A DNA stretch of 64,000 nt, taken from assembly GCA_028023455.1 (NCBI GenBank), contig JAQFVV010006546.1, forward strand, positions 596,001 through 660,000, in the 5' to 3' direction. The position numbers and the translations under genes were made by a program. Numbering within the stretch: the first letter of the stretch is position 1; every line of letters starts with the position of its first letter. Of the stretch, positions 11,488-21,924 are shown piece after piece. This DNA is from Epiperipatus broadwayi (Eukaryota; Onychophora; Udeonychophora; Euonychophora; Peripatidae). The notes beneath the pieces are model-generated. The model was not told the origin of the DNA. It saw only the letters and a list, made by a program, of their open reading frames with translations, and searched no databases.

Positions 11488-12510
11488 TCAGTAATGATAT
11501 AAGTCTCTGCACCATCTTCTTAGGTGGTGTTTTCCAGTTTTTGTTAGTTTTTCACAACTTTCAACATGGTGTCTGCAGGTTATTCCTGTGGAAATTTGCA
11601 CTTCTATGATGTGGCTTGAAATTACTTTTTTTATTTGGCATTTTGAAGTCTTGTTGCTACACTCCGTCTTCAGCAGGAGGTTGAATAGCTTGTTTCTCAA
11701 TTTTTTTCCATCAATAATTCTGCTTGCATTTTACCAGTGGCTGCGATAAAGTGATGTGTTGGTGCAGCATTGCTACATCCAGTGCTTCTTTGGTATGTGA
11801 GTAACTTAATCTATTTAGAGCTAACTTCAGTTGTTCCACTGACTTCTCTACCATTCCATTTTGATTCTGGTAAAAATATGGTGGGGCTAGTACATGTCAT
11901 ACTCCTCATTTTTCTGAAAAGTCTTTGAATTCTTCCAAAGTAAACTCTATTCCATTATCAGAAACAAATATTTCTGGAGAACTATGATATGGAAAGTTAT
12001 AGTTAAGAGTGTGTACAGGTTTTTTTACACTTGTGAAAAATTTTCACAAGTTTATATTCTATCCACTTGGAGGCAACATCTACTAATACAAAAATAATGC
12101 TGTCATTTATTGGACCTCAATGGTCGATTTGTATATTATTTCATAGTCTATCTCCTTTAGGCCATGGTGAATACTTTTCAGGGGTGAGTTCATAATAGAA
12201 TGACAAGGTTTTTATATTTTTACATGTTTTCTAGCCTGGCCAGTGTATTTAGCTGCAAGAAAAAGTTTTCACCCTCACCATGCCATGATATCCTTGATGA
12301 ATTAGTTTTAATATTTTTATGACCTATGGGTAGAATTAAAACTCAGTAACCATTTATAATACATCAATTTAACATTGACAGTTGTTGATGAACCATCCAT
12401 AGTGATTAGTTTAGATAGAGTGGACATTTATTTGGCCATCCCTTTCTAATCCACCCAATCAGCATTTTGTATTCTGTGGTTTCCTGAGTCCAGTTGGCTA
12501 CAGTTTAACT
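11488..12510 (-). pseudogene. Gypsy integrase region, degenerate
   Basis: Read on the - strand: the linker before integrase (ANWTQETTEYKMLIGWIRKG, 12440-12506) is intact. A decayed zinc-binding region follows, then the core with VLVDVASKW (first catalytic Asp, about 12061-12098) and FVSDNGIEFT (second Asp, about 11945-11975). The tail includes CRHHVE and HHLRRW, like the end of gypsy integrases. Several in-frame stops and shifts make it inactive. It would have joined viral-type cDNA to host DNA. The catalytic Glu region was not clearly seen. Confidence 0.75.
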
Positions 12511-12699
12511 GTTGATTGACTCAGGTTTCAGAGATCTAAAAAAGTCTCAGAACTTTTCTCTGTTTACTTTGAGTGGCTTTTGTTTCCTCGTGACAATTGA
12601 CCTCAACAGGTTTTGTATGTTAATTTCCTTTGTTTCATTGGATATAGTTTTAGGAACTTATTCTTGACTTTTTCAATATGCACATTATTTAACAGGCAT

Positions 12700-13990
12700 A
12701 TTTCAATCCCTAATAGCATGAACCATTCCATGATCACCAGGGTTATATTATTTTTACATATATAAATCTAAGGTTTCACAATGATGGTTTGTACTTACTA
12801 TGACTTTCACCACTCTGGCTATGTTAAAGGAATTTCTATTTGCATCTCTTCACCTTACCCCTGTACTTTTAATTAACAATTTATTTTTTAGTTCTGCACT
12901 TGGCATGACCTAGTCCATCTGAAATATTACTGATACACTTATTCCACTATATATTTCTGTTTTGACTGATTTTTTGTGGATTTTTACTATTAATATTATT
13001 TGTTTACAATTATCAATCTCTGTGTTATGGATTTCAATAAGTTGTTCAGGTTTTTTCCTATTGTTTCTTGGGAAATATCTATTTATTTTTGATTTATTTT
13101 CAGTTCAGTAGACTTTTGGTAGGTGTCTCACCTCTCCACAATTGTTACATCTTGTGATCTTGCTGATGCATTCTCGTGCAAAGTGACCAGCCTTTCTGCA
13201 GTGAAAGCATTATGAATTTGAGTTTTCATTTTTCTCTTCACTGCTCATTTTTATGATTAAAATTTGATTTGAACTACCTGCATCTGACTTTTAAATTATT
13301 TTGCATTATTGATTATTAATTCATGAGTAATTTTTTTTGATTGCTTCTGCATAAGTTAACCCAGGGGTGGCCAACAACTGCTGATGGAGTCTGTCAGCAT
13401 TCATTTCCCATAGGAATTAGTCCAATAAGATCTCATCTAAATAATCATCATATGAACAGTTTCTAGCAAAGTCTCTTAATGCCATATCAAAAGCTTTCTA
13501 ACCTTTCCTTTTTACTTGGCATCTATTATATAAGTGTAACCTGGCTATATGTTTTGATAGTTTGGGGCTAAAATAATTGTTTAGTACTTAATAACTTCTG
13601 CATAAGTTAGACTTTCAGTATTACCAGGTTTATATAATAAGTTTGTGGCCTCAATCAATCTTGGACCCCCAAAAACAGCAATGTGGCAATTTTAATGACA
13701 TCATCTTTCATTTTATTTTATTACGAAATATTTAGCTATATAAGTTGTAGAAATGGGGCCACTCTGAGTGATAGCTACCAACAAATTTTCCTATCCCTGA
13801 GCAATTGCCATATTTCTTATCTCTATCAATTGTTTAGTGCCTATACTAGCTTTCTATTTCATGCCTCAACTCTTTAGATTCATGTTTTTTCCCCAATTTC
13901 TGTCAGACTGTACCAAGCTGACTTTTCTTTTTTCTCAATTGCCTGTCTGACTGTGTCAAGTTGTGCTATGTATCAATTATTAATCGAACA
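12700..13990 (-). pseudogene. Gypsy gag and protease-like region, degenerate
   Basis: The - strand holds a CCHC zinc knuckle, CFHCRKAGHFAREC, at about 13167-13212. A second Cys pair (CNNCGE) follows at about 13145, as in tandem-knuckle gag proteins that bind RNA. A protease-like stretch with PSAELKNKLLIKSTGV lies near 12850-12920; its catalytic Asp motif is not clearly preserved. Many stops break the frames. The order gag-protease-integrase on the - strand sets the element's direction. Confidence 0.65.
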
Positions 13991-14198
13991 CAATGAAAAT
14001 AAGGTAACAAGCATGTTTAGTTACTTTTTAATTAATAACATTAACATTAATTTATACAATTAAAAGTGATAGCATTTATACAATTATATATTTATAGCAA
14101 TTTGATATAATTAACAATAATACATCATATTATAAATGATAGTTCATATAATAATCATTATTTACAATTAAAGTCATAAGGTGTATAAAAATAATAAT

Positions 14199-14499
14199 GT
14201 AGACCAAGGTGGCCTCTTTAATACCTACATCCTCTTTCTTCACCTTCAGCAAGGAATCTACCAGGTAATGACTACAGGGTTAAGTCTACCACCCTTCTGA
14301 ATACATGTTGACCATGAAAGAAAAGATCGGCTAATTTGTTAGCAGATATTTATGATATACATACATTCCTTAGAGAAAATTTTTACTCTTCTATTATTGG
14401 TCTATTCATTAATTGCTTACTCAATTCGTATTGTATTTATTTGTTTATTTGTCCATTTTAATGTTTTTGGTTTTGACATTCACACACACACACACAACA
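14199..14499 (-). repeat. 5' LTR of gypsy element 1
   Basis: A 301-bp copy of the interrupted LTR at 10706-11398, ending in a short CA microsatellite (14481-14497). Identity with its partner continues about ten bases below 14199 (ATAATAA), so the exact edge is uncertain. Confidence 0.7.
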
Positions 14500-15882
14500 G
14501 ATGCCATTCATAACATTTAATGACTTGTTTTTCTTATGTAGTATATCATACAAACCATTAACATGTTCTTTTCATGTTTACAGTAGCATCATTCAAGCTA
14601 TTGGTTAATTGTTTTTCCAAAATTGATTAAAATTTGTGAATCTATCAGTGACAAGAAGACCCAGTGAAGTATTTTCAAAATTACAGAATAGTGCCTGCTA
14701 ATGAGCATGATATAAAACTTTTGATCATATTTTTTAAAAAAAATCAACAAAATATTTAATATGATAATCATCTTAAAATATAAAAACAGCCATATTGTTT
14801 AAAACATGATTCCCTGAAAATGTATAACTAACCAAAAAAATGTCTGGCAAAGAGAGTGAAGAGATGATACATAAGTACCCAGATAAGTTCTGGTTAAACA
14901 TTTAGTTTTAGGATCATTTTTTTGTTCTAGATTTTTTTTCACATGTCATTTAACACACTCGAGTTTTTAATTGCTGAGAAAATTTTGACATTGATTAAAT
15001 TATGACTTAATCTCAGATGAGCTTAATGTACATTGGCATAATGTTGGGCAAAACGTTTATTCATTGGTTAGTTATAGGTTTCGTTAAATCATTAAAGACC
15101 GAATTAAATCACACTATGTTGGTCTGCTAGATTGTTACTTTTTGTTATTTTTTTAAAGCAATTTTATTTTATTTTTTGCTTGAAGATTTTCAGAGAATAT
15201 TTGAAAAGGGAAATTTTATCACATTCAGATTTATGAACTCCAATCATTTATAGCTTAAAGCATTTAGAAATTATATTAGAAGAGATCAATTTTACTGTCT
15301 TAATTTGATTAGAATTAAAGTTTTTAGAAAAGATAAAATTTATTTTATTTTATGATAATATAGTATTTTTGTAATTGGCATTCTTTACAAACATTAACTA
15401 CAAAGTGTAATAGATCTTTCTGTATTTTCTATATTTCTTCTGCTTTATTATTGAGAAAAGGTTATTCTTCAACTATTCCATATTTTAAAATATATACATA
15501 TTTTTTTCTCAATTTTAAAAGAGGCGTACATATATTTTTTTTCTGTTCTTGATATTGGCAGGTAAGCAGAGTTTCTATCTGAGCTTAAATAAATATTTGT
15601 TTCCAAATACGTATATTGTTTCTTTTAAATTTTATTTTTTTGTCAGTTCCATGTACTTTTCCTTGGAATTATATGTTTTCACCACACAAAACAAAATAAA
15701 GAATGTAAATAAAATTGTAATAATTATTAATGAACGAGATTGTTGGAGTACAATAATGATATGATTTCTGAAAAGTTATATTAATTATATTAAAAAGTTA
15801 TAATCATTGCTCTAGTTTGTGTATGAGAATAATATGAGGCGCTTCTTTATTTTAATGTGACCGTTAAACATTATAATTTATG

Positions 15883-16187
15883 TAATATAGGGTATATGAG
15901 CACAGACTTTCAGATGACCCATCACTCTCCACTCTATCTAATATCACTGATACACTCAAGCACATATATGCTGAAAAGATAAATAATCACCAATATACGT
16001 ATTTCATGCTAAACCAGCAATCATCAGTTGGTCCAGATTATCATCTCCCACACATATATACTATAAGTGCTCAGATATATATATAGATAGAGTGGAGAGT
16101 GATGGGTCATCTGAAAGTCTGTGCTCATATACCCTATATTACATATATAGACACACAGGTATATAATAAGCCTGTGTTTCAGTTATT
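15883..16187 (-). mobile_element. Foldback retroposon with hammerhead ribozyme (family 1)
   Basis: A 305-bp insertion flanked by the 15-bp direct repeat ACATTATAATTTATG at 15868-15882 and 16188-16202. It holds near-perfect inverted arms of about 57 bp (15883-15938 and 16087-16144; GGGTATATGAGCACAGAC is a landmark) around a hammerhead ribozyme motif on the - strand. Variable 13-15 bp duplications fit insertion by target-primed reverse transcription rather than a cut-and-paste transposase. Relatives lie at about 42.8-43.8 kb: both share a CCAGCAMTCAT..GTTGGTCCAGAT-type block. No coding sequence is present. Confidence 0.8.
15989..16032 (-). ncRNA. Hammerhead ribozyme, type I, palindromic stem III
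   Basis: On the - strand: stem I 5' side ACCAA, core CUGAUGA, stem II UUGC / loop UGGUUUA / GCAU, core GAAA, and stem III AUAC/GUAU. The first A of stem III is the third A of GAAA. Then come the cleavage base A and the stem I 3' side UUGGU. Stem I pairs 5/5. Stem II has three Watson-Crick pairs plus a U-U contact next to the core, where G-C is usual. Stem III has no loop because the eight bases are self-complementary, so pairing in a dimer is more likely than in a monomer. This layout is known from Penelope-like retroelements. All invariant core bases are present. Confidence 0.75.
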
Positions 16188-16634
16188 ACATTATAATTTA
16201 TGAAAGTTTATGAAGAGTAAAATATGAAATGGTGAAGTAAATTCCATTAAGACTAATCCACATTTGGTGGTATTCTGATTGCGGTAATAGATGTAAACTT
16301 TATTAATTAGAATTTAGAATTTTAATTAATAATGTGATTAAGGACTTCTAAATAAAACACTTTAATCTTTTTTTTGACAGAAGTAATTTGTTTCGCATTA
16401 TTACAATCCTCAATCATAGTTATTAATTAATAATAATTGATTACTTAAATGAAATGGAGTTTGATCTCAAAGGATTAACGATTGTTTTGGTACAGACACT
16501 TTAATAATAAAAGTAAAGTAAATTATGAATTTAAATAATTAATGTTGCCATATATATCTTATTTACCCCAAAATTTATTTTGTTTCATTAATTCGTGTTT
16601 TGTTTTTTTTTCCATTTATTTAATTGCTTTATAG

Positions 16635-16784
16635 CTCAATAATTACCGAAAACGTTCTTTAAAAGAGTTCATAACCAGAGTTAATAATCTATTCGCCTGT
16701 CTACAAAAAATATATCTGCTTGCCGAATCATTTTTTACTGTATTTCTTCCTGATTCAGTGGTTGCTCATATGAAGCGAGAATAA
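16635..16784 (+). CDS. Last exon of an unrecognised host gene (exon C)
   Basis: A pyrimidine-rich acceptor, TTTAATTGCTTTATAG, is followed by 49 sense codons in phase 0 and a TAA stop (16782-16784), matching the phase-0 exit of exon B. The peptide starts LNNYRKRSLKEFITRVN, continues with a hydrophobic FACLQKIYLLAESFF stretch and ends VVAHMKRE. AATAAA-like polyadenylation signals follow at about 16790 and 16849. Exons A to C together encode about 172 residues of the C-terminus. The protein looks mostly helical and is not recognised. The exon model is inferred from splice sites, phase and composition, not from transcripts. Confidence 0.65.
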   Translation, partial: LNNYRKRSLKEFITRVNNLFACLQKIYLLAESFFTVFLPDSVVAHMKRE

Positions 16785-17214
16785 TAATAATAATAAATCA
16801 TAAAGAAACAGAAAAAAAAATCATGTAAAATGATAAAAAAAAAAAAAATTAACAATAAAAACAAATGACTAAAAAATGAAAACTTTTTTCTTCATATATA
16901 TCTGTAATATATTTTTATAGAATCAAATATTTCTTCTATATTTTTGATTATTATATGTTTTACGTGTATATTACAATTTTAAAAATGCAAATGAATTGAA
17001 TATAAATGTGTATATATATCAACTTGAAAAACTATATAGTAAAATAATTAGTTCATTCACCTTCCATGTACGTGATCCAGAGTTCAAAGCCAAGTAGAAT
17101 TTATAAAGTTTTGCATTCCTGGGAATAACTAAACAAGCTTAAGATTATTTTTTTTCGGGTATCTATAATATAATTGATTTAGTCATCTTATTAGATTTGT
17201 TTGATCAAAAAAAC

Positions 17215-17737
17215 TGTATAACACTAATGTATAAGTAAAGTTGCATGAGTGTGTGCATGTAAAATTTAGTCAATATAAAAGACTTAAAAAATTCATTCTA
17301 AAAAAATAATAATATGCAGAATATTAAAATTATGCAAATATAAAAATAAATTAGATATGCTAATTTGCAAGGAGACAGAAACTATTTATGAAAACTGACT
17401 ATCTAGAATTGTGATGGAGCAGTACATCACATCACATCACATCACATTGCGGTAATAATACAATATAGTGAAAAGTTAATGGAGAAAGGTTAACAGAATA
17501 AAATGAAATATAAATGCAGCGTTATAGTCAAACACTATAAAGAATTTTGCGTGCATGATTAGCACAGAGTTAATTTATGGAATTCTACTAGCAAGCCGCT
17601 AGTTGAAATACTGACAATTTATTAATTTAGAGTAATAAGCTCGTTTTTAAGTTTAAAACTTTTTGTGCGTATTATTTCTAAAACAAATTAATGAGTATAC
17701 AACTAGCATAGGTCAAATCTGGCCCCTGTCTACATCA
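17215..17737 (+). repeat. 5' LTR of gypsy element 2
   Basis: Starts TGTATAACACTAATG and shares many blocks with 20557-21080: GTCAATATAAAAG, GACTATCTAGAATT, GGCAGCGTTAT/GCAGCGTTAT, GTGCATGAT and TTAATTTATGGAATTC. It holds a short (CATCA)n tract at 17428-17447 that the 3' LTR lacks. The two LTRs have diverged strongly, so the insertion is old. Confidence 0.85.
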
Positions 17738-18099
17738 CTTGCCACAATCGACAGTTTGAGTAATCAGTTGACTCAGTCTCAAGAATCTCTTTAAAACATC
17801 TGTTAGTAACGAGAATAACATGCCAATGCAGAACAATATGATAACGCCATTCCACTCCACGTAAACACCTTAGTGCCATAGCATATATATCCACGTGACA
17901 AGATCTACGTAATAATAAACAATATTGCTGATAATAAGCTGAAAATTTCTAATCTTATGTGGACGTGGGGGAAAGAATGTGCTTCAAATAGCTAATTGTC
18001 TGTGTAATCCGAATATGTCTAAAGAAATTCTCTATTAAGAGTTGCTACAAAAGTTAAAGCTATATTTTAAACCAACAATTTCCAACTTTTTATTTTCAG

Positions 18100-18980
18100 A
18101 ATAGATTGCGGTTACTAAATGAAATAGATGAGAGTATGATATTGTACTATGAAACTTAAAGGACTGAGAGTTTAAAAACTATATTGAAGAAGATAGACAA
18201 TCAAATCATTAGATAAGCTATTATGGGGCATGCAAGATAGGAAACTTAGACAAGTATTACTGAGTCTACACTAAATTATATTGCTGCTATTGAAAGAGGA
18301 ATACCACATGAACGATTCTAGAACATACAAAAAAAATTAATAATATGGCAGATGTAATGGTTCAGAAGAATATTAATTAGGATATCTGCATTTGCTACTG
18401 CTGTGGAAAAAAGAACACATAAAGAAAATGTGAGACTGGCATGTCATTTGTGAAAAATTTGTAAGAATAATATAAAAAAACTAAGCTATATTTACCTGCC
18501 AATAGTAATCAAGGGAAGTATTATTCAAGAATTCAGTTAATGTCAAAAAAATAATGGAAATTGAGGATACATATATAAAATATTAGATATAAAAATTTGT
18601 AATCAAATTATCAAAGTGGAAACTGACAGTGGACAGGCCTATCATTCATTGCTTTAAAGAATTGGGATAGCCATTAGGAAATGGAATAACAAAACTGCCT
18701 TGCACTTGCAGGCAGTTGCCCAGGTTGGCGGCTTTGCATCCCGGCCGATGCTATGACACTTAAAAAAAAAGATAAACTTAATTGCTAAAGACATAAATGG
18801 GAATTCTATTGATATAAAAGGCATAATGATAGTACTAATAAAAGGAACAGATGAATAAAAATTTAATCATTATATGTAGTAATTAAGAATCTCAGTCCTA
18901 TATTGGCACATAAGTGGTTCTGACTTTTGGGAATAAGTAGTGAACTTATTAAGCAGGCCAAATTGAAATTTAAAGTCTAG
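18100..18980 (+). pseudogene. Gypsy gag-protease remnant, interrupted by a SINE
   Basis: Gag traces include a Cys-X2-Cys knuckle near 18395 (CYCCGKKNT, then a stop, then RKCETG). Protease shows VETDSGQAY with the DSG catalytic motif near 18620. After a SINE at 18694-18770 it continues with DINGNSIDIKGIMIVLIKG and LSPILAHKWF..LGIS (about 18780-18950), the C-terminal part of retropepsins. Several stops interrupt it. The protease would have processed the Gag-Pol precursor. Confidence 0.7.
18694..18770 (+). mobile_element. tRNA-derived SINE, copy 2, 5'-truncated
   Basis: It begins inside the family consensus at ACTGCCTTGCACTTGCAGG, contains the B-box-like GGCTTTGCATCCCGG and ends CCGATGCTATGACACT plus A9. 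It lies within the protease remnant of gypsy element 2, so it inserted later. Confidence 0.8.
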
Positions 18981-19093
18981 AACAAATTTCTAAAGTTGAG
19001 TCTAAAAAGACTAAATAGTAAAGTTACAGCAGAATGGATTTAAAATGATGTTAATACCAGTTAGTAAAAAGTTGGACCAAACAAGACTGGTCA

Positions 19094-19204
19094 GTCTTGC
19101 ATTGGTGGTAGAGAGGTCAGTGCGACTGCCTTGCACTCGCAGGCAGTTGCCCATGTTGCGGCTTCGCATCCCGGCTGCTGCTATGACATTTAAAAAAAAA
19201 AAAA
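19094..19204 (+). mobile_element. tRNA-derived SINE, copy 3, with target duplication
   Basis: A full-length copy: A-box region TGGTAGAGAGGTCAGTG, B-box-like GCTTCGCATCCCGG, tail GCTGCTATGACATTT plus a run of A. The perfect 13-bp direct repeat ACAAGACTGGTCA at 19081-19093 and 19205-19217 flanks it. It splits the pre-integrase region of gypsy element 2. This is the best copy for defining the family's ends. Confidence 0.88.
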
Positions 19205-19239
19205 ACAAGACTGGTCAAAAATGCAAATTGTGTAAAAAA

Positions 19240-20270
19240 AAATGTATTATCATGATAAACCGAGTTTTAATTTCACTTGAGAGGAAATGTGTATTGTTAT
19301 TGCTACACAAAAGACATCCGAATGGTTCATATGAAAAAACCAACTCATTTGTAAGTCTGGTGGCCTGACATGAATAATGATTTTCAGGAAACTGTAAAGA
19401 GATGTCAAGCCTGAAACAGGTTATCTGCTAAGGAATTAAAACTATGACCTGAAGCCACAAAACCATGAGAAAGGAAATCGTGCAGATCTATTCCATGAAT
19501 ATATATTTCTTATAGTTATCAATTCATATTCCAAATGGGTGGAATACAGAATGGTCAAAAATACCAATGCAGATAATATAATAAAAGTATTAAATGAGCT
19601 TTTCACAAAACACAGATGTGAACAGACGAGCGTACAATGGTTGCAGGATTTTGCTCAGTAAAGTTGAAGAATTTTCTAGTTCAGAAAAAGATACTGCATT
19701 TATTAACATCACTATATCATCCAAACCAAATAGATTATCAGAAAAGGCTATTCAACAATTAAAATGTATGTTGAATGAAGTGCGTATGTACATATTTATG
19801 AACTACAGCAATGTTTTATCAGCACTTTACCCCAAATTTAATAAAATGTCATTTTAGGACAAATTCCTGTGTTAAATACAGAGACAAGATAAGATCTGAA
19901 AGTGCTAAATTTAAAATTGGGCAAACTGTCTGGATATTAGACATGCTAAGAAAAAAGATAGATACTGGAAGTTATAACTAAGCAATTATCTAAGCTAATA
20001 TGCATAATCAAAACAGAAGATCAGTAACCAAGAAAACTTTATCAGAATCATTGCTGTACATTTCTGTTTAATGAAAAGATGAGATCCAAAAAATGCTAAA
20101 TTTAAAATAGGACAAACTGTCTGGATGAGACATACTGGGAAAAAATATGGATACAGAGAGTTATGATTAAGCTAGTGTCTAAGCAAATATGCATAATTGA
20201 AACAGAAAATGGTAGGGAAATGAGAAGGCATATAAATCATTTTAAAAAATCTGTTTTATTAAGCTGATAG
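19240..20270 (+). pseudogene. Gypsy integrase remnant with duplicated tail
   Basis: Fragments in shifting frames: LLHKRHPNGSY (His of the zinc-binding part), WPDMNNDFQETVKRCQA (Cys of the same part), SYSKWVEYR-like and TNADNIIKVLNELFTKH (core). Further on come WLQDFAQ and LSEKAIQQLKCMLNEV, the helix after the catalytic Glu. KFKIGQTVWI marks the C-terminal GPY/F-like domain twice, near 19907-19935 and near 20098-20125. The second copy continues to CIIETENGREMRRHINHF. It is a broken enzyme that once integrated retroelement cDNA. Confidence 0.8.
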
Positions 20271-20556
20271 ATATAATAGAAATAACAGCAAGTTCAGCTA
20301 CCTTTCATGTTCATAACTTATTAAAAAACAATCAAAATATTAAAATGGATGCATCTTTCAATTAAATGTAGAAGGAAAATCTTCAAGTAAAATTTTACAT
20401 GATATCTGCTCAATTAAATAATGAAATATTTGAAGATAAAAATCCATACCCTGAAAAGTACTAGACTATGAAAAAAAAACCTGTAAAATTTGAAGATTAA
20501 AATGTACCCTTTTTCTAGAATGAAATGAGGAAATTGTTATATTTAATTAAAAAATC

Positions 20557-21080
20557 TCTATAACACTAACGAGTATAAAGAAAAAATAAAATTGTATGAG
20601 TCTGGCATGTAAAATTAGTCAATATAAAAGTCATTAAATATTCACAAAAGTAAAAATAAACTACATATGAAAATTTGAAGAGACATTAATGAAACTATTT
20701 ATGCAAAACTGACTATCTAGAATTAGAGCAGTACAATGGGTAATGTGTGTGAGGAGTACGGTGCTAGAAAAAGGGCATTGAGGAGAAATGCATTATGCCG
20801 AAACAAGCATTGTAGTGAAAAGTTATCTGAGAAAAGTTAACAGCATAAAATAGGGTATAGTAATAAAAAGGCAGCGTTATGGATAGCAACAGTATAAAGA
20901 ACTGTGCGTGCATGATAAAGACTGAATTAATTTATGGAATTCAACCAACAATCCTTTACTTAAAATACTAACAATTCACTAATTAGGAGTAATACACTCC
21001 TTGTTAAAGTTTAGAATTTTTTGTGCACTGTTTCTAAAATAATTTAATGAATGTAATCAATTTGATCCCTTTACACATCG
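20557..21080 (+). repeat. 3' LTR of gypsy element 2
   Basis: Partner of the LTR at 17215-17737. Starts TCTATAACACTAACG (the 5' copy has TGTA) and ends near TTTACACATCG. It carries an extra segment (GGTAATGTGTGTGAGGAGTA..) where the 5' copy has (CATCA)n. Confidence 0.8.
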
Positions 21081-21573
21081 CTATTTATTGGTCGTTAAAC
21101 GCGTTTCTAATTAATCTTGTTGTTAGAAAATAAAACAATAACAACAAAAATATAAAACTCTTACCAATATAAAACCGACATCTATGGAAATTTTTTCTCT
21201 CTCTTTTGCTGTTTTTCTTTAAGAACAACTAAAAAGTGCTTTGCTGTCCTGGTTTTTTATAAATTTTTTTTTTTTAATGTTCATATAGATTTAATATTTG
21301 TCTTACATGACTAGAACACATTCATATTTTGACTTTTTTCTCTCTTTTATTAGCAATGTCATTGATTTTTCTGGACTAACTGCTTTTTATTTTTATTATT
21401 TTATGATTTTTTGTTTACGAAAAAATATTATACTGCTCAGAAATTTTTTAATTTCGGGGAGGAGAGGGATATGTATATTGGATAATTCAAGAATTTTTGT
21501 TTAGTTAGCCAACAACATTATTCTGGGAAAGTGCATCGAAAAAACTAAAAAAATGTTATCATTAGTTATCAAT

Positions 21574-21626
21574 TTAGGTAGGTAGGTAGGTAGGTAGGCG
21601 GGCGGGCGGGCAGACAGACAGACAGA
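21574..21626. repeat. Compound microsatellite (GGTA)n(GGCG)n(CAGA)n
   Basis: Three tetranucleotide repeats directly follow one another: about six GGTA units, then GGCG units, then CAGA units. Each is one substitution step from its neighbour. Confidence 0.95.
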
Positions 21627-21639
21627 TTAGTCAAGCACC

Positions 21640-21752
21640 AATGTTTAAATTAATTAGCCATGTCATCTATTACCAAGGCAAATTACATTTCAGATAATTC
21701 GGTCTTGGTAATAGATGGTTTATTAAATATTTTAAACATTGGTTATCTGCTA
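21640..21752. repeat. Short foldback hairpin
   Basis: CCAATGTTTAAA with CCATGTCATCTATTACCAAG at the left pairs with CTTGGTAATAGATGG and TTTAAACATTGG at the right, around a loop of about 30 bp. It is noncoding and directly follows the compound microsatellite. Confidence 0.8.
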
Positions 21753-21924
21753 ATTTAGGATCGGTATATCTAAGTTGGAATTAATTCAAGAATTTATTCT
21801 AATTTAAACTATACAACACACTTTTCTTTTACGAATGTAATTGATCAATATTTGTGTTTACACGCTCTACATAGAAAAGCTTAATATAAGCCACACATTT
21901 GAGCCGATAGCCGCCAATATCGCA

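Larger units (their letters stand above)
10706..14499 (-). mobile_element. Ty3/gypsy LTR retrotransposon lacking RT/RNase H, - strand
   Basis: Direct repeats at 10706-11398 (split by a foldback insertion) and 14199-14499 are its LTRs; both open TGTAGACCA and end in CA after a CACAC stretch. The interior reads on the - strand in the order gag, protease-like, integrase. Gag has a zinc knuckle (CFHCRKAGHFAREC) near 13167-13212. Integrase pieces lie at about 11900-12510. All frames are broken by stops and shifts. Roughly 450 bp separates protease from the pre-integrase segment, so reverse transcriptase and RNase H are missing. No clear target duplication, primer-binding site or polypurine tract was found. 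Confidence 0.8.
8512..16634 (+). other. Large intron between exons B and C, filled with mobile elements
   Basis: An inferred intron of about 8.1 kb from GTTAGC to TTGCTTTATAG. It contains a SINE (9027-9136), a LINE 5' fragment (9240-10010), a gypsy element (10706-14499) with a nested foldback, and a hammerhead foldback (15883-16187). No other exon could be supported in it. Confidence 0.5.
17215..21080 (+). mobile_element. Ty3/gypsy LTR retrotransposon 2 lacking RT/RNase H, + strand
   Basis: LTRs of 523 and 524 bp (17215-17737 and 20557-21080) flank a degenerate interior. It reads on the + strand: gag with a zinc-knuckle remnant (CYCCGKKN..RKC, about 18395), protease (VETDSGQAY, about 18620), integrase (about 19290-19860) and a GPY/F-like tail (19900-20270). 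Protease ends near 18970 and pre-integrase sequence starts near 19220, so there is no room for reverse transcriptase and RNase H. Two SINEs are inserted in it. No target duplication was identified. Confidence 0.85.

Noticed and set aside
13372-13386. CAGGGGTGGCCAA, similar to a hAT terminal repeat
   Set aside because: It lies within the gag region of gypsy element 1, and no inverted partner or 8-bp target repeat was found.
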